DNA of 64,000 nt, taken from assembly GCA_003049465.1 (NCBI GenBank), contig PYSS01000029.1, forward strand, positions 62,001 through 126,000, written 5' to 3'. The stretch's first letter is position 1. Each line of letters begins with the position of its first letter. The notes beneath the pieces are model-generated. The model saw nothing but the letters and a program-made list of their open reading frames with translations, was not told the DNA's origin and made no database searches. Source of the DNA: Magnaporthiopsis rhizophila (lineage: Eukaryota > Ascomycota > Sordariomycetes > Magnaporthales > Magnaporthaceae). A program made the position numbers and the translations under genes. Below, piece by piece: positions 1 to 10,078 of this stretch.

Positions 1-1
1 G

Positions 2-2542
2 GCCAAGACGCGGGAGCTTGCCAAGTTGTTGGATCGCGAGGAGCCTCATCTTGGCGACGAAACCTCGAGCAGGACTGAACAGATCAACTCTATCGTCTCC
101 AAGGCTAAAAAGTTCGCCCAAATTTCCGCAAAGTCCAAAGGGCTCAACGAGCTTCTGAGTGAGATGTCCAAACATGGGGAGGCCCTGCCAACAGAAAAGC
201 TCGGCCAGGCCCTGGCCAAAACGAAAAAGCTGAACAAGGTGATCAAGGAGGCAAGCAAGCTAGAAGAGCAGATCGAGCCGCTGGACCGAGATGGGAAAGA
301 AGTGTGCGAAGCGGACGAGATTCTCGCCGACTCCATGCAGGTGGACGATGAGGATATCATTATGGGCGACACGGATCTTGATATGCCAGACCCGTCTCCG
401 CCCCGTGATGGGGGTAAGCGAGAGAAGAAGGGACAGCTACCAACACACATCTGGCATGCGAAACGAGCCAAAATGTCGACCCGGGACAATCCCTTCTTCA
501 GCAAGCCAACCCCGTTGAACATGAACACAAAGACCGTGCGCAAGATGCACCGCGCCTACAATACGTCCGCTTTTATGCGCGATGCAAGCCACCGCGGTTT
601 TATCCAGCTGTCCGGCTCCGCCGATGACCTGGAGGTAGTGCTCAACTCTATAGGAGTCCGCCCCAAAGGCGCCACGGCCGACTGGGTCCGCGGCTGTCGT
701 GTCTGGGTAGGCACCATCAGTGGTGCGGGCCCTTCAGGTCATCTAGAAGACGTCACACCGGCGCGTGCCATATGGAACCCACCGCTGATTCATGCAGCTA
801 CTGCTGAGGTCCCATCGGAGCAGCGCCAGGTTCTCATTGAGGTTGAGCCTGAAACTGAGCAGCGGGTGCTGGAGCTCCTCCAATCCGCGGCAAATCCACC
901 CAACGAGAAGTCACTTTCTGTGACTGTAAGGAGTCTCTCCACCGAGCTTGGTTGTATAGACCTCCACGGTCCGGGGGCCACAGGGAAGCTGCTTAGTGTC
1001 GTGCGGCCGCATCATCTGCCTGATGCCGATCGTTACGAGTCGACACATTGGCGTCTCCTTGGGGCCCTGAAACGGACACAGATGGATATGCTGGGCTACA
1101 ACATCTGCCTTGGGCTATCTGTTGCGCCACCGGACAGGTCACCGCCGGACAGGACAGCTGCGCGGTGTGAGGGTGCGGGAGACGAGGTCGAAGAGCTTCT
1201 GGCTGCCCAGGACGCTTGGGCCACTGAGGCAAATCCGCGGCCATTCGCTCTATTCGATCCCGCTAGGCGAGCCAAGGCCTTGTATGCCATACGCCGAAAG
1301 CGGAACCAAAACGCCGACAAAGGTGGAAATGATGACGCCGATCCGATACCTATCCTGCTTGTCTGCTCACGTCCGCAAGCCCATGGACTGGGGCCGGGAT
1401 GGACCCTGATCTGTCAGCGTGAGGCCGTCAAGACCTTCTGGCTGCGGTTGGCCAGTCAGAAGACGGGGCCTGGTGCTGCAAGGCCGATGGAGGTGGCCTG
1501 CTTCGAGGAGACGCATCGGATCCACACGGAGCGCGGCGTCCCCTTCTTTCCGGTGGACTTTCCGGCCACGCGGGTAGGGCTGACCTGGGAGCTGAAAGAG
1601 CGCGAGCGCCTCCGCAACGAATGGGAGCGCCGACCAAAGGGCAAACGGACCAGCTGGAAATCGCTGGATCTGCGGCCACAAGGCTGTCGTGATGGTTCCG
1701 GACGCAAGGGGGAGCATGGAGATCCTTTCGCGTGTGACTGGGAGCATATGTTTGCACTGTCGCCAAAACCCGTCAAGGGCGGACATGTCGAAAATAAGGG
1801 CGCCGGGATGGGCAAAAAGAAACATCAAGACGAAGAGCAACTTGACCCACCAGCCTTGGATGTGGAAAATCATCCTCTGATGGGCTCTATCACCAACGTC
1901 GGGCCCTCGAGCGTCCGGGACTACATCGCTACAGCGGCCCGCGGCCTTCAAGAGAATGTGCCACAACCAACGGCCGTGCCCGAGTTTGGCCTGGTGACCG
2001 TGCAGATCACCATGTTGGGTGGCGGGGTGCCGAATCCACGTGCCCGCGTGTACACGCTGCCGGATAGCAAGCGCACGGAGAACCGGGCGCTCCGGGAGGC
2101 GTGGCTGAACGAGTTCGAGTCGCTGAGAAGCGCGGGCAAGACCGGGAGGCGACAGAGCCTGAACAATGAAAACAGGAGATTTCCCCCGCTCCTCGGCCTC
2201 AAGGAACGCAAGCAGATCCTGGCGGCCAGCCTGTTCGGCGGCACCGACGCCATCGAGGCGGCCGGCGGGCAGCAGCTGGAGCGGCCGGCGACCTCGCTCG
2301 CCGTGCTCGAGGCCGACCTGGTCGGGTTCGTGACGAGCGGCGGCTACAACCTGGCCACGGGCAGGGGCCAGGCCGTCGCGCTCCTGGGCGCCGCCAGGGT
2401 CGTTGCGCTGGGGGCGGCTGCTGCCGCCGCAAACGAGGGGGACAGGAGCTGGCACCGGTGCGTCGTGCGCAACGTCGGTGAGACCCTGTGTCGGCCCGCG
2501 GTCTGGAAGCTTATGGAGGAACACAGGGGCGTCGACTCATAG
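2..2542 (+). CDS. POP1: POP1, RNase P/MRP protein subunit (5' end outside window)
   Basis: This is the large protein subunit of RNase P and RNase MRP, which process the 5' ends of tRNA precursors and rRNA precursors in the nucleus and nucleolus. The frame is open from base 2 with no believable start codon, so the N-terminus lies outside the window. 838 residues are visible from position 26. The family signature HIWHAKRAKM is encoded at 446-475, inside the Pop1 N-terminal domain. A POPLD-type segment (GPGWTLICQREAVKTFW) lies around 1390-1443. The C-terminal part, with GFVTSGGYNLATGRG around 2324-2368, matches the Pop1 C-terminal region. An acidic, low-complexity stretch at roughly 330-410 precedes the signature. 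No intron is needed in the visible part. The TAG stop is at 2540-2542. Confidence 0.93.
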   Translation, partial: AKTRELAKLLDREEPHLGDETSSRTEQINSIVSKAKKFAQISAKSKGLNELLSEMSKHGEALPTEKLGQALAKTKKLNKVIKEASKLEEQIEPLDRDGKEVCEADEILADSMQVDDEDIIMGDTDLDMPDPSPPRDGGKREKKGQLPTHIWHAKRAKMSTRDNPFFSKPTPLNMNTKTVRKMHRAYNTSAFMRDASHRGFIQLSGSADDLEVVLNSIGVRPKGATADWVRGCRVWVGTISGAGPSGHLEDVTPARAIWNPPLIHAATAEVPSEQRQVLIEVEPETEQRVLELLQSAANPPNEKSLSVTVRSLSTELGCIDLHGPGATGKLLSVVRPHHLPDADRYESTHWRLLGALKRTQMDMLGYNICLGLSVAPPDRSPPDRTAARCEGAGDEVEELLAAQDAWATEANPRPFALFDPARRAKALYAIRRKRNQNADKGGNDDADPIPILLVCSRPQAHGLGPGWTLICQREAVKTFWLRLASQKTGPGAARPMEVACFEETHRIHTERGVPFFPVDFPATRVGLTWELKERERLRNEWERRPKGKRTSWKSLDLRPQGCRDGSGRKGEHGDPFACDWEHMFALSPKPVKGGHVENKGAGMGKKKHQDEEQLDPPALDVENHPLMGSITNVGPSSVRDYIATAARGLQENVPQPTAVPEFGLVTVQITMLGGGVPNPRARVYTLPDSKRTENRALREAWLNEFESLRSAGKTGRRQSLNNENRRFPPLLGLKERKQILAASLFGGTDAIEAAGGQQLERPATSLAVLEADLVGFVTSGGYNLATGRGQAVALLGAARVVALGAAAAAANEGDRSWHRCVVRNVGETLCRPAVWKLMEEHRGVDS

Positions 2543-3028
2543 AGGCGACCGGGATCTGATTTTGGCTGGGTTACTTTGTTAAATGCCAATGGGGCTTACA
2601 TGCGTATGCGGCGGGCGCGGCTTTATTCATGGAAAACATGCATTTTTGTTGCTCCGACGCTTCCCATGGTGCGGAGGTAGCCGAGTCGGACTTAAGGCTT
2701 GAGAAGCGCCAAGGCCGCAGCCAGACTCCGGTTTCCATGCCACGTAGGTCATCTCAACGAAATGGGACATGGATGGGCATGCGAACCCCGCAGTCTTACA
2801 AATACAGGCTTTGGGGGAGGGTCTCGGGCACGGCAGGACGCGGGACGTCCCGGCCCCTCGTCGTCGGGATCGGGGCAGTCGGTGCGCCCGGCAAGCTGCT
2901 GCTCGGCGTATATTAGACCAGAAGTTCGCTGAGGCCACTCGGCCGAATTGGTTATGGAAACAATACCCTTATCAGCCAAGAGCATATCATTTATCTCTAC
3001 CACCAGTCCGTTTCCGACACTTGACAAG
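2543..3028. other. Intergenic, POP1 to epoxide hydrolase
   Basis: About 490 bases that carry the 3' flank of POP1 and the promoter and leader of the epoxide hydrolase. Both genes read rightward. I see no further gene or clear motif. Confidence 0.6.
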
Positions 3029-4619
3029 ATGACTGAGGAAGTGAAGCCATTCAAGGTGCGTTTTTTTTTTCTTTTCCTGCCATGTCGCTTCAACGAGACT
3101 GACCCCGGCGATCCCGGCGAGTTGAAAAGATCAACATCCCAGACTCGGAGCTGGACCTCCTCCGCAAGAAGGTGGAGCTCGCGCGGCTGCCCAACTATGA
3201 GGGCGTCGAATGGGGCGAGGAGGACGAGGGCGGCGTGACGTCGGCCATCATGCGCGAGACGGTCGACCACTGGCGGACCAAGTACGACTGGCGGGCCGTG
3301 GAGGCGCGACTCAACCAGATGCCACAGTACAAAACCAGCATCAAGGTCGACGGCTTCGACGCCATCGACGTCCACTTTGTCCACGCCAAGACCACCAAGG
3401 CGTCGGGCAGTCGTCCTCCCACGCCGCTCCTGTTCATGCACGGCTGGCCCGGGTCCTTCATCGAGGTCGAGGAGATCCTGCCGCTTCTGCTCGACGCGGG
3501 CTTCCACGTCGTCGCGCCCAGCCTCGCCGGCTTCGGCTTCTCGAGCTACCCGCGCCAGGCGGGGTTTAGCATGTTCCCGCACGCCCAGGTCATGCACCAG
3601 CTCATGGTGCGGCTGGGCTACGATTCGTACGTCGTGCAGGGCGGCGATTTCGGGTCTCTTATCGGCCGCGTCATGGCGGTGCAGCAGCCGGATCACGTCA
3701 AGGCGTTGCATGTCAACATGGTGAGTTTTGGGGAGGGGAGGTTTTTTTTTTTTTTTCCTCTTCCTTCTCACAAAGACGCCACGGCTCATGTCCTTCCTTG
3801 CCTGTTTGTGTGTCGGTCGCTACCTATCTCGACATATATCCGATGTTCTAACGCACCACTAGCTCGTCTCGGCTCCCCAGGGTCAGCTGCCCGATGAGGA
3901 TCAACTCACGGAGAGAGAACGGAAATGCGCGGCTCGGGCCAGGCTCTTCACCCAGGCCGGCTCGGCGTATCAGGCAGTCCACCGGACCAAGCCTCGCACC
4001 ATTGGCGTATGTTTCTAATCCCCGTCTACCTTTCTCCTCCCTGCACTGCCTCATGTGCTCGAACCCAAACATTTGTGTTCCAAGATTTTGCTGACGTGCC
4101 CTGTGTCTTTTTTTTCTCCCATCCACATCACCAGTACGCTTTCCACGACTCTCCCGTTGGAATGCTCGCCTGGATGGCCGACAAGCTCATGTGGTGGTCC
4201 GACCGTGCGGCCAAGACGTGGACGCCGGATGAGCTCATCACCTGGACTCTTATGCGTATGTGTGGAGAGGAAAAAAGAAAAAAAAAATTATGGCAGGACG
4301 GATGACTGACAGATAACCCCGGGGGTCTGGGATAGACTACTTCCCCGGCCCGACGACGGCCATGGTCGCGTATCGTGAGAACCAATTCCACGCCTTCTTC
4401 ACCACCCTGACCGCCAAGGAGCCCGACTCCAAGGTGCCGATCGGGTTCAGCCACTTCCCCAAGGAGTTGAACTTCACGCCCAAACCTGAACTCGACAAGG
4501 CCATCGGGAACCTGGCCTGGATGCGCGAGCACGACGTGGGCGGCCACTTTGCCGCCAGCGAGAGGCCGGCCGAGCTGGCGGCTGATGTGATCGACTTCTT
4601 TGGGCCTTACCGGCAGTGA
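3029..4619 (+). CDS. Epoxide hydrolase, alpha/beta-hydrolase fold (five exons)
   Basis: Predicted epoxide hydrolase that opens epoxides to vicinal diols through a covalent Asp ester. Exons by inspection: 3029-3055, 3130-3720, 3863-4006, 4135-4255 and 4336-4619. All introns are GT-AG, and the frame closes to 388 residues. The N-terminal EHN-type region begins right after the first intron (KINIPDSELDLLRKK). The oxyanion motif HGWPGSF starts at His113. The nucleophile is Asp182 in QGGDFGS. The catalytic His is His365 in DVGGHFAA. Start ATG 3029 gives MTEEVKPFK, the usual beginning of fungal members, and the length is close to the family norm of about 390-410. Introns 2 to 4 contain T- or A-rich runs. 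The natural substrate cannot be told from sequence: xenobiotic detoxification and secondary metabolism are both possible, and no cluster genes sit beside it. Confidence 0.92.
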
Positions 4620-5742
4620 TTTTTGTGCGAAGCGGGGGGGCTTTATTCATTCACGTCTTGACTGTTATGTACCTTCTTACTGAGCAGCGTCTCCTACGGT
4701 CCCTTAGGCAAGAGATCGGGTGTGAAAGGGGACAGCAGATGATAAATCGACGTTTCGGGCTGTGGACGCACAGCTGAGTGCCCGTGACGAGAATATCACC
4801 AGGTAGACACGCCTAGCTGACGTATTCATCTCAGTCGTGCTGCTAAGTGTTGCCCACGATATGTCGATCACAATCTCGAGCCGTCCGTTTCCTGCACGCC
4901 AACTTCCTGAAACAACATGGCCCAGGGGACACTCTCACGACACTCGCACACGATTCCAACCCTTTTCCTCAACCGGGTTGTTTTTTTATTTCATTCCGAA
5001 TACGTCGAACATCCGTCATATGCACGCCGCTCTTCTTTTCTCCTTGTCACCCAGGGGGGCGCCAGGGGGAAATCAGCGCTAAGAAAAGAACCTAGCCATT
5101 CTAGCGTGCTGTGATGGTCAATGCCTAGCTTAGCCCAGCCCTGCTCCTTGTGTTTGTGAAGAAAAGGGGGGGAAAGATCGTCCCGAGTGTGGCGCGCCAG
5201 CCATCGTGGCCCTTTTCTAGCTCGCCGCAGCTCCTTTTTTGCAAACAGCCGCCCGTTCCGCCTGACATTCGCAAGGGGAGGAGGGGGGAAAAAAAGGCCC
5301 GAAGAGGGAAAGAATACGGGCGCTTGAGAGCACAGATGGTGCATCTGCGGTCAGACATTTTGCAACGGCGTCGTGAGCCATCGAGCATCAGTACCCTTTT
5401 CGGAGAATAATGATCGGGGGCTTCTCACCCCCCTGGAAGCCGTCTCGGCGTGTCATCCACGATGCGGATCTGGCGTCGTGCCACCACCACCACCACCTCC
5501 TCGTTGTCAAGTGGCTTTCACCTTCGGCAACACTGCTAGCGGCCTTTTGTTGACCAGCACTTCCTCCAGCCTCTGGTAGGCAGCCCCAGCCTGCCTGCCT
5601 GCCACTCCTGCAGGACGCGTCGCTCGCCTCCGATCTCGTTCACCGCTGTTGTGCCCAAGTCATGACGGGATAGCCTTGTTTGCCTGTTTGTTTGTTTTTT
5701 GTTCTCCTGTTGTGAGCTCTTTCTTTTATTTGCGTCTGCTGC

Positions 5743-5790
<48 letters not shown>

Positions 5791-5818
5791 GTCTTTTTTT
5801 TTTTTTTTTGTGGGTGCG

Positions 5819-5858
<40 letters not shown>

Positions 5859-7609
5859 TTTTTGGGGTTGGCACCAGTAGGCAACACGATCCCGGCCCGG
5901 CTGACTGCAAACGATCTTCAGCCTGTTAGATTGCGCTGGTCCACCCCCTGGTTTTCAGCTACTTCCCGACGCCTCCCCGGCCGGCTGCTTTCTTTTTTTT
6001 CTTTGCTTTTCCGCTCCAGTCTGTGAGCACAACGTGGACGCCTCTTTTTACCCTACCTGAAAGTGCCCGCAGCTAGCTCTCAGCTTACCCCGCAGAGGCG
6101 CGTGGGCGCCTGGAGATCAGGAATAAAAAGGAGCAGAAGCAAGAGAAAGGGAAGATTATGATAATGCACACTGTGTCGTGATCTAAATGATCGGCCTGCC
6201 ACACCCCCTGGATGCTCGCATTTACGAATCCTTGTCTAAATTCCATCCGTCGTCGATGTCACGGTGTCCGCTTGTCCATGGTTGAACTGCTTCGCGTTTT
6301 GGGTATGCAGGGTCAGGCGGTGGTGTGACTGACGGACCCAACCAGTTGGCAGCTCCTGATTCGATACGGGGTGCCCATCTGATAAACGCCCCGGCAAGCA
6401 GGTCGGATTTTGGCAAACAAGTCCGGCCGGCGGTGGACACAGCATTCCCAGCGCACAGTCTGGCATGGAAGATGAAAGACAGACAGCACGGCATATCGAC
6501 CTCGTTATCGTATGACATGGAGGGCATGCCGTGCAGCCGCTGCTCCATTGGAGGTGGGCCTCCCTCTGGTCCCGCCGGTACTTGGAGCAGTACTGGCATT
6601 TTCAGGAGTTTGGCAGCTGGTGCCTCTGCTACCCGTTTTGGAAACCTCTGGGGTGCATAACGCAATACAGACAGACAGAATATAGAATGCCGTGGCTGTG
6701 GCACCGCTGCTGCTGGTAAGTGATGGGTGACAACGGCCGTCAATCCTGCTGCGGGATTACAAGTCCGGCACTCGCACGAGATAAGCTGTGTATGCATGAT
6801 CAAAATAGCACTGCCCCAACGAGCGCGCCCAAGATCCAACGATCCAACGCTTCACCAAGTGATTCCAACCTCGTAGGCAGCGTTGCCCCTTGCTCTTTCA
6901 CATTGTAGCGCGGGAGCCGGTGCCTTCCCTGTCCGCCACTCCAATCCGCCAATTACCGGGCCGCTCCTGCCAGGACAGTGCCTGGATCTGCTGCTGGCAC
7001 TGCGCTGAAAGCCCTGCCTGCGCTGGCCTCGCGGAGACCTATCGAACCAGGTTAGGCGGGTTGCCCAACCTCAGGGCGACGCCACCTGCGTCCCAGTCAT
7101 CCAGCCCTGTCACCGCTTGCTCCATCCATCCATCTTCATATTCTCAACTCGCGCAGTCGTCCAGTTTTCCCGCCAATCCGCAACTTTTCAACAATCCTCC
7201 GCAGCTGTCGTTAGGTTTCTGCGGCTTCTACATACACCTTCCTCCCCCACTTTCCTGCCATTATCTGGCCGCACGGTCGCGTCATCGTCTGACGTTGCGA
7301 TTTAAATTCCTCCCGAAACATTTTCTGCCGCTGCCGACACCCAACCGACGACCTTCGCCCCAATTCCCACCCCGACCCCCGACCCATCCCTTGGCAGCCG
7401 CGCGCTTTTTGGGTCGCTGTTTATGATGAATCGGCCATGAGAAACATTACGGGCGACGCGCGATTACTGAGTTCTGCTCTTCGAAACACATCCTCCGGCC
7501 GGGGGCCTGCGGTTCCGCCCCGCCACCGACGACAAGACATCATTCCTATCCCTCCCGCCACCACCGCTGCTCTCATCTCGCCTGCTCGCTCTCCGACGCC
7601 GCCTCCGTC
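4620..7609. other. Intergenic, about 3 kb
   Basis: No gene that I can support. The stretch contains three long T tracts (5746-5855, listed separately) and, from about 7100, a CT-rich leader typical of fungal 5' flanks that leads into the RBR ligase. A minus-strand frame of 205 codons (6222-6839) has no recognisable domain. An ATG at 7437 opens a 72-codon frame that overlaps the ligase start at 7610 and could act as an upstream ORF if transcribed. Confidence 0.55.
5746..5855. repeat. Cluster of three long T homopolymers
   Basis: Runs of 44 T (5746-5789), 16 T (5794-5809) and 36 T (5820-5855) are separated by only a few bases. They lie in intergenic DNA between the epoxide hydrolase and the RBR ligase. 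Lengths of this kind are unreliable in most assemblies. Confidence 0.95.
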
Positions 7610-10078
7610 ATGGGCTCGCTCGCCACCCATGCCTACGTCTCGGCACTGCAGATAGAAACGCAGCGAGACTCGACGGCCGGCCACCCCGTTGGCAGCGCCA
7701 CTTCACGCTCCGTCCCCGAACTGCAGGACTCGGGCTTCTTCTCCGAGGTCCTAGGGCCCGACGGCAATGGAGACAGCGAGGCCAGTGTCGATGCCGCCCT
7801 GGCAACCAAGGCCGCTGCCCTGGGCATCACAGTCATGCCGAAACCCGCCACGTCCTCTTCCACCTCGGGCTCGTCAGCCCGATCGAGCGATGCGCGGCCC
7901 ACAACCCCCGACAGATCCCGTCGCACGCCCTCCCACTCGCCCAGCTCCAGCGACTCTACAGCGGCCTCCGCAGTCGTGACCCCGAATACCTCTCCGATGG
8001 CCTCTCAGCCGTGCTCCTGGATCGTGCCGTCGCCGAAGCCGACCGCGGTCCTGGCCGTCTTGCCAGACGAAGACTACACAAGTCCCATACTGAGCAGACG
8101 GAGGTCCAGGAATTTGAGCTTCTCGCAATACGACAAGTATGTGGCCCAGGTTGACCCCAACCTGAAGCAGCCCAAATTCGTAAAGGAGACTTCACCGTCC
8201 AGAGGCCCCGCACCGAGCATGTTTAGCTTCAGCACACGCAAGAGCATTGCCGGCCTTCGTAACACGCTAAAATCGAGATTGTGGCGGAGAAAAGGGTTTA
8301 CTATGAGCTCAACCAATCTCCCATTGTAAGTCATATGGCCCTGTTGGTTTCTAGGCCTTGTACGCCGGCCATCGGACGAGACGCCCGCTGTGGAGCAGGA
8401 GTCGGAGGGCGCGCGCGGAAGACAATACTGATGAAATCACAGATCATGCATATGCTGTCGAGAGGATTTTAGCAAGACGCAGGCCCTCCAGACGCTCCCG
8501 TGTGGCCATACGTACTGTAACGATTGCCTCCGCATAATGATCAACCAGTCGATCAGGGACGAGTCGAAGATGCCGCCAAGGTGCTGCACACAGCCGATTC
8601 CAAGCACCATCGCCCGAGCTGTCCTCGGCCGCGAGGAGCAGCAACTGTTTCTCAAGGCCGTCCTCCAGTTTAGCACCCCCTGGGAGTCGCGCATCTTCTG
8701 TCCCAACTCGACTTGCGGAGAGTTCATCCGGCCCCGGGGCCGCATCGATCCCAAGCATCCGTTCGACGTGATCTGCCGGCGCTGCCGCACTCGCGTATGC
8801 ATCATGTGCAAACGTGACGCGCATCCCCTAGGGCAGGACTGTCCGGCCGACTGGGAGCTCGAGGCCGTGCTCAAGATGGGCGAAAAGAGCGGGTGGAGGC
8901 GCTGCTACAAGTGCCGCACCCTGGTCGAGCTCTCTCAGGGATGCACACACATGACGTGCCGCTGCAAGGCTCAGTTCTGCTACATATGTGGCGCCGTCTG
9001 GGACGGCGCCGTCGGGTGCCCCAACTACTGCAACGGCGAGGAGGAGCTGGAGCGGCGGAGGCTCGAGGAGGAGGCGCGCATGGCGGAGCTCGAGGCCGAG
9101 AAGGAGGCCCGCGAGCTAGCTGCCAAGGCGGTCGAGGCGGAGAGGAAGCTGGCGGCGGAGCGCTCGGCGGCCAGTCCCGAGTTTTCTGCTCTGGCACAGG
9201 AGCTGGAGGCCGAGCTGGAGCGCTTCGTGGCGTACGAGCGCAAGATGAAGTGGGTCGTGTGGTCACGGCACACGCAGGAGCGGCTCGCGCTGATGGATCG
9301 CTTCTCGGATCAGGTCGTCAAGATGAGGGAGCGGCACACTAAGACGACGCAGCACCTCGAGGATCGTCAGATCGCGGCCGAGATGGACCTGCGCGTGACT
9401 CTAGAGCAGCGTGCCCGTAGCGTCAAGATCCGGCTCCGGCACATGGAGGCCTACTGCGACGGCCTAGGTCGTAACATGGCGGCGCCTCTAGGCCCAGACG
9501 ACGCGATGGCGGGCTTGAGCGACTCGACCAAGGGCCGCAGCGGGACGTCGACCCCAAGGAGAAGAGACAGCATGATGCCGACCAGGGTCGTGACGGAGCG
9601 TGATCTGCGCGAGCTTGGGCAGCAGTACAACGTGAGGGACGATCTCGAGCGGCTGCATCAGTCGCGAATCAATGTGTTGCGGGACCGGCAGACCAAGAAC
9701 ATGGAGGAGCTCCTAGAACGACAGGAGGCCGAGATGGAGAGGCTGCTCGGGCGACGTGACGAAGAGATGGAAGATCTCGAAGCGCGGTTCGCGGCCGAGG
9801 ACGACACGGTTCTGCGCGCTTTTGCAGATCGACGCGAGCGCGCCCGAGCGCGGTGGTCCCTCAGGGTCGAAATCCTCCGGCGCGAGATGGAGCACAAGTC
9901 CAACGGGCTCAAGTACGGGCCTATCCCTATTCCCGACTGGTCGCCGGCCTGCGGCACGGGTGGCGCCACCACCGCAGAGTCTCCTGCTGATGACGGCCGC
10001 GGCGCAAATGGCGGGAAACACGCCCACGTCAAAGGGGGTGACACCGTCTTGAAACCTGTCGCTGTCGTGGAGGCATAA
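7610..10078 (+). CDS. RBR (RING1-IBR-RING2) E3 ubiquitin ligase with C-terminal coiled coils
   Basis: Predicted RING-between-RING ubiquitin ligase, which passes ubiquitin through a cysteine in RING2. Exons are 7610-8325 and 8443-10078 (GTAAGT donor, CAG acceptor), giving 783 residues. Residues 1-238 are Ser/Pro-rich and probably disordered. RING1 starts right after the intron (CICCREDF from Cys241, then CGHTYCNDC). The IBR segment includes CPNSTCGEF and CRRCRTRVCIMC. RING2 starts at Cys393 (CYKC), and Cys406 in QGCTHMTC is the likely catalytic cysteine. From about residue 440 to 690 come highly charged predicted coiled coils rich in Glu and Arg. The intron splits the protein just before the first zinc ligand, so splicing is needed for RING1. 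The target is unknown. Start 7610 is the first ATG in frame with a sensible context. Confidence 0.9.

Noticed and set aside
1367..2524. 385-codon minus-strand frame in POP1
   Set aside because: Antisense to conserved POP1 coding sequence, with no recognisable product.
5536..6026. Frames made of poly-Lys or poly-Phe
   Set aside because: They are only translations of the T homopolymers.
6222..6839. 205-codon minus-strand frame in the 3-kb spacer
   Set aside because: No domain, signal peptide or plausible splice partner; composition is like the surrounding spacer.
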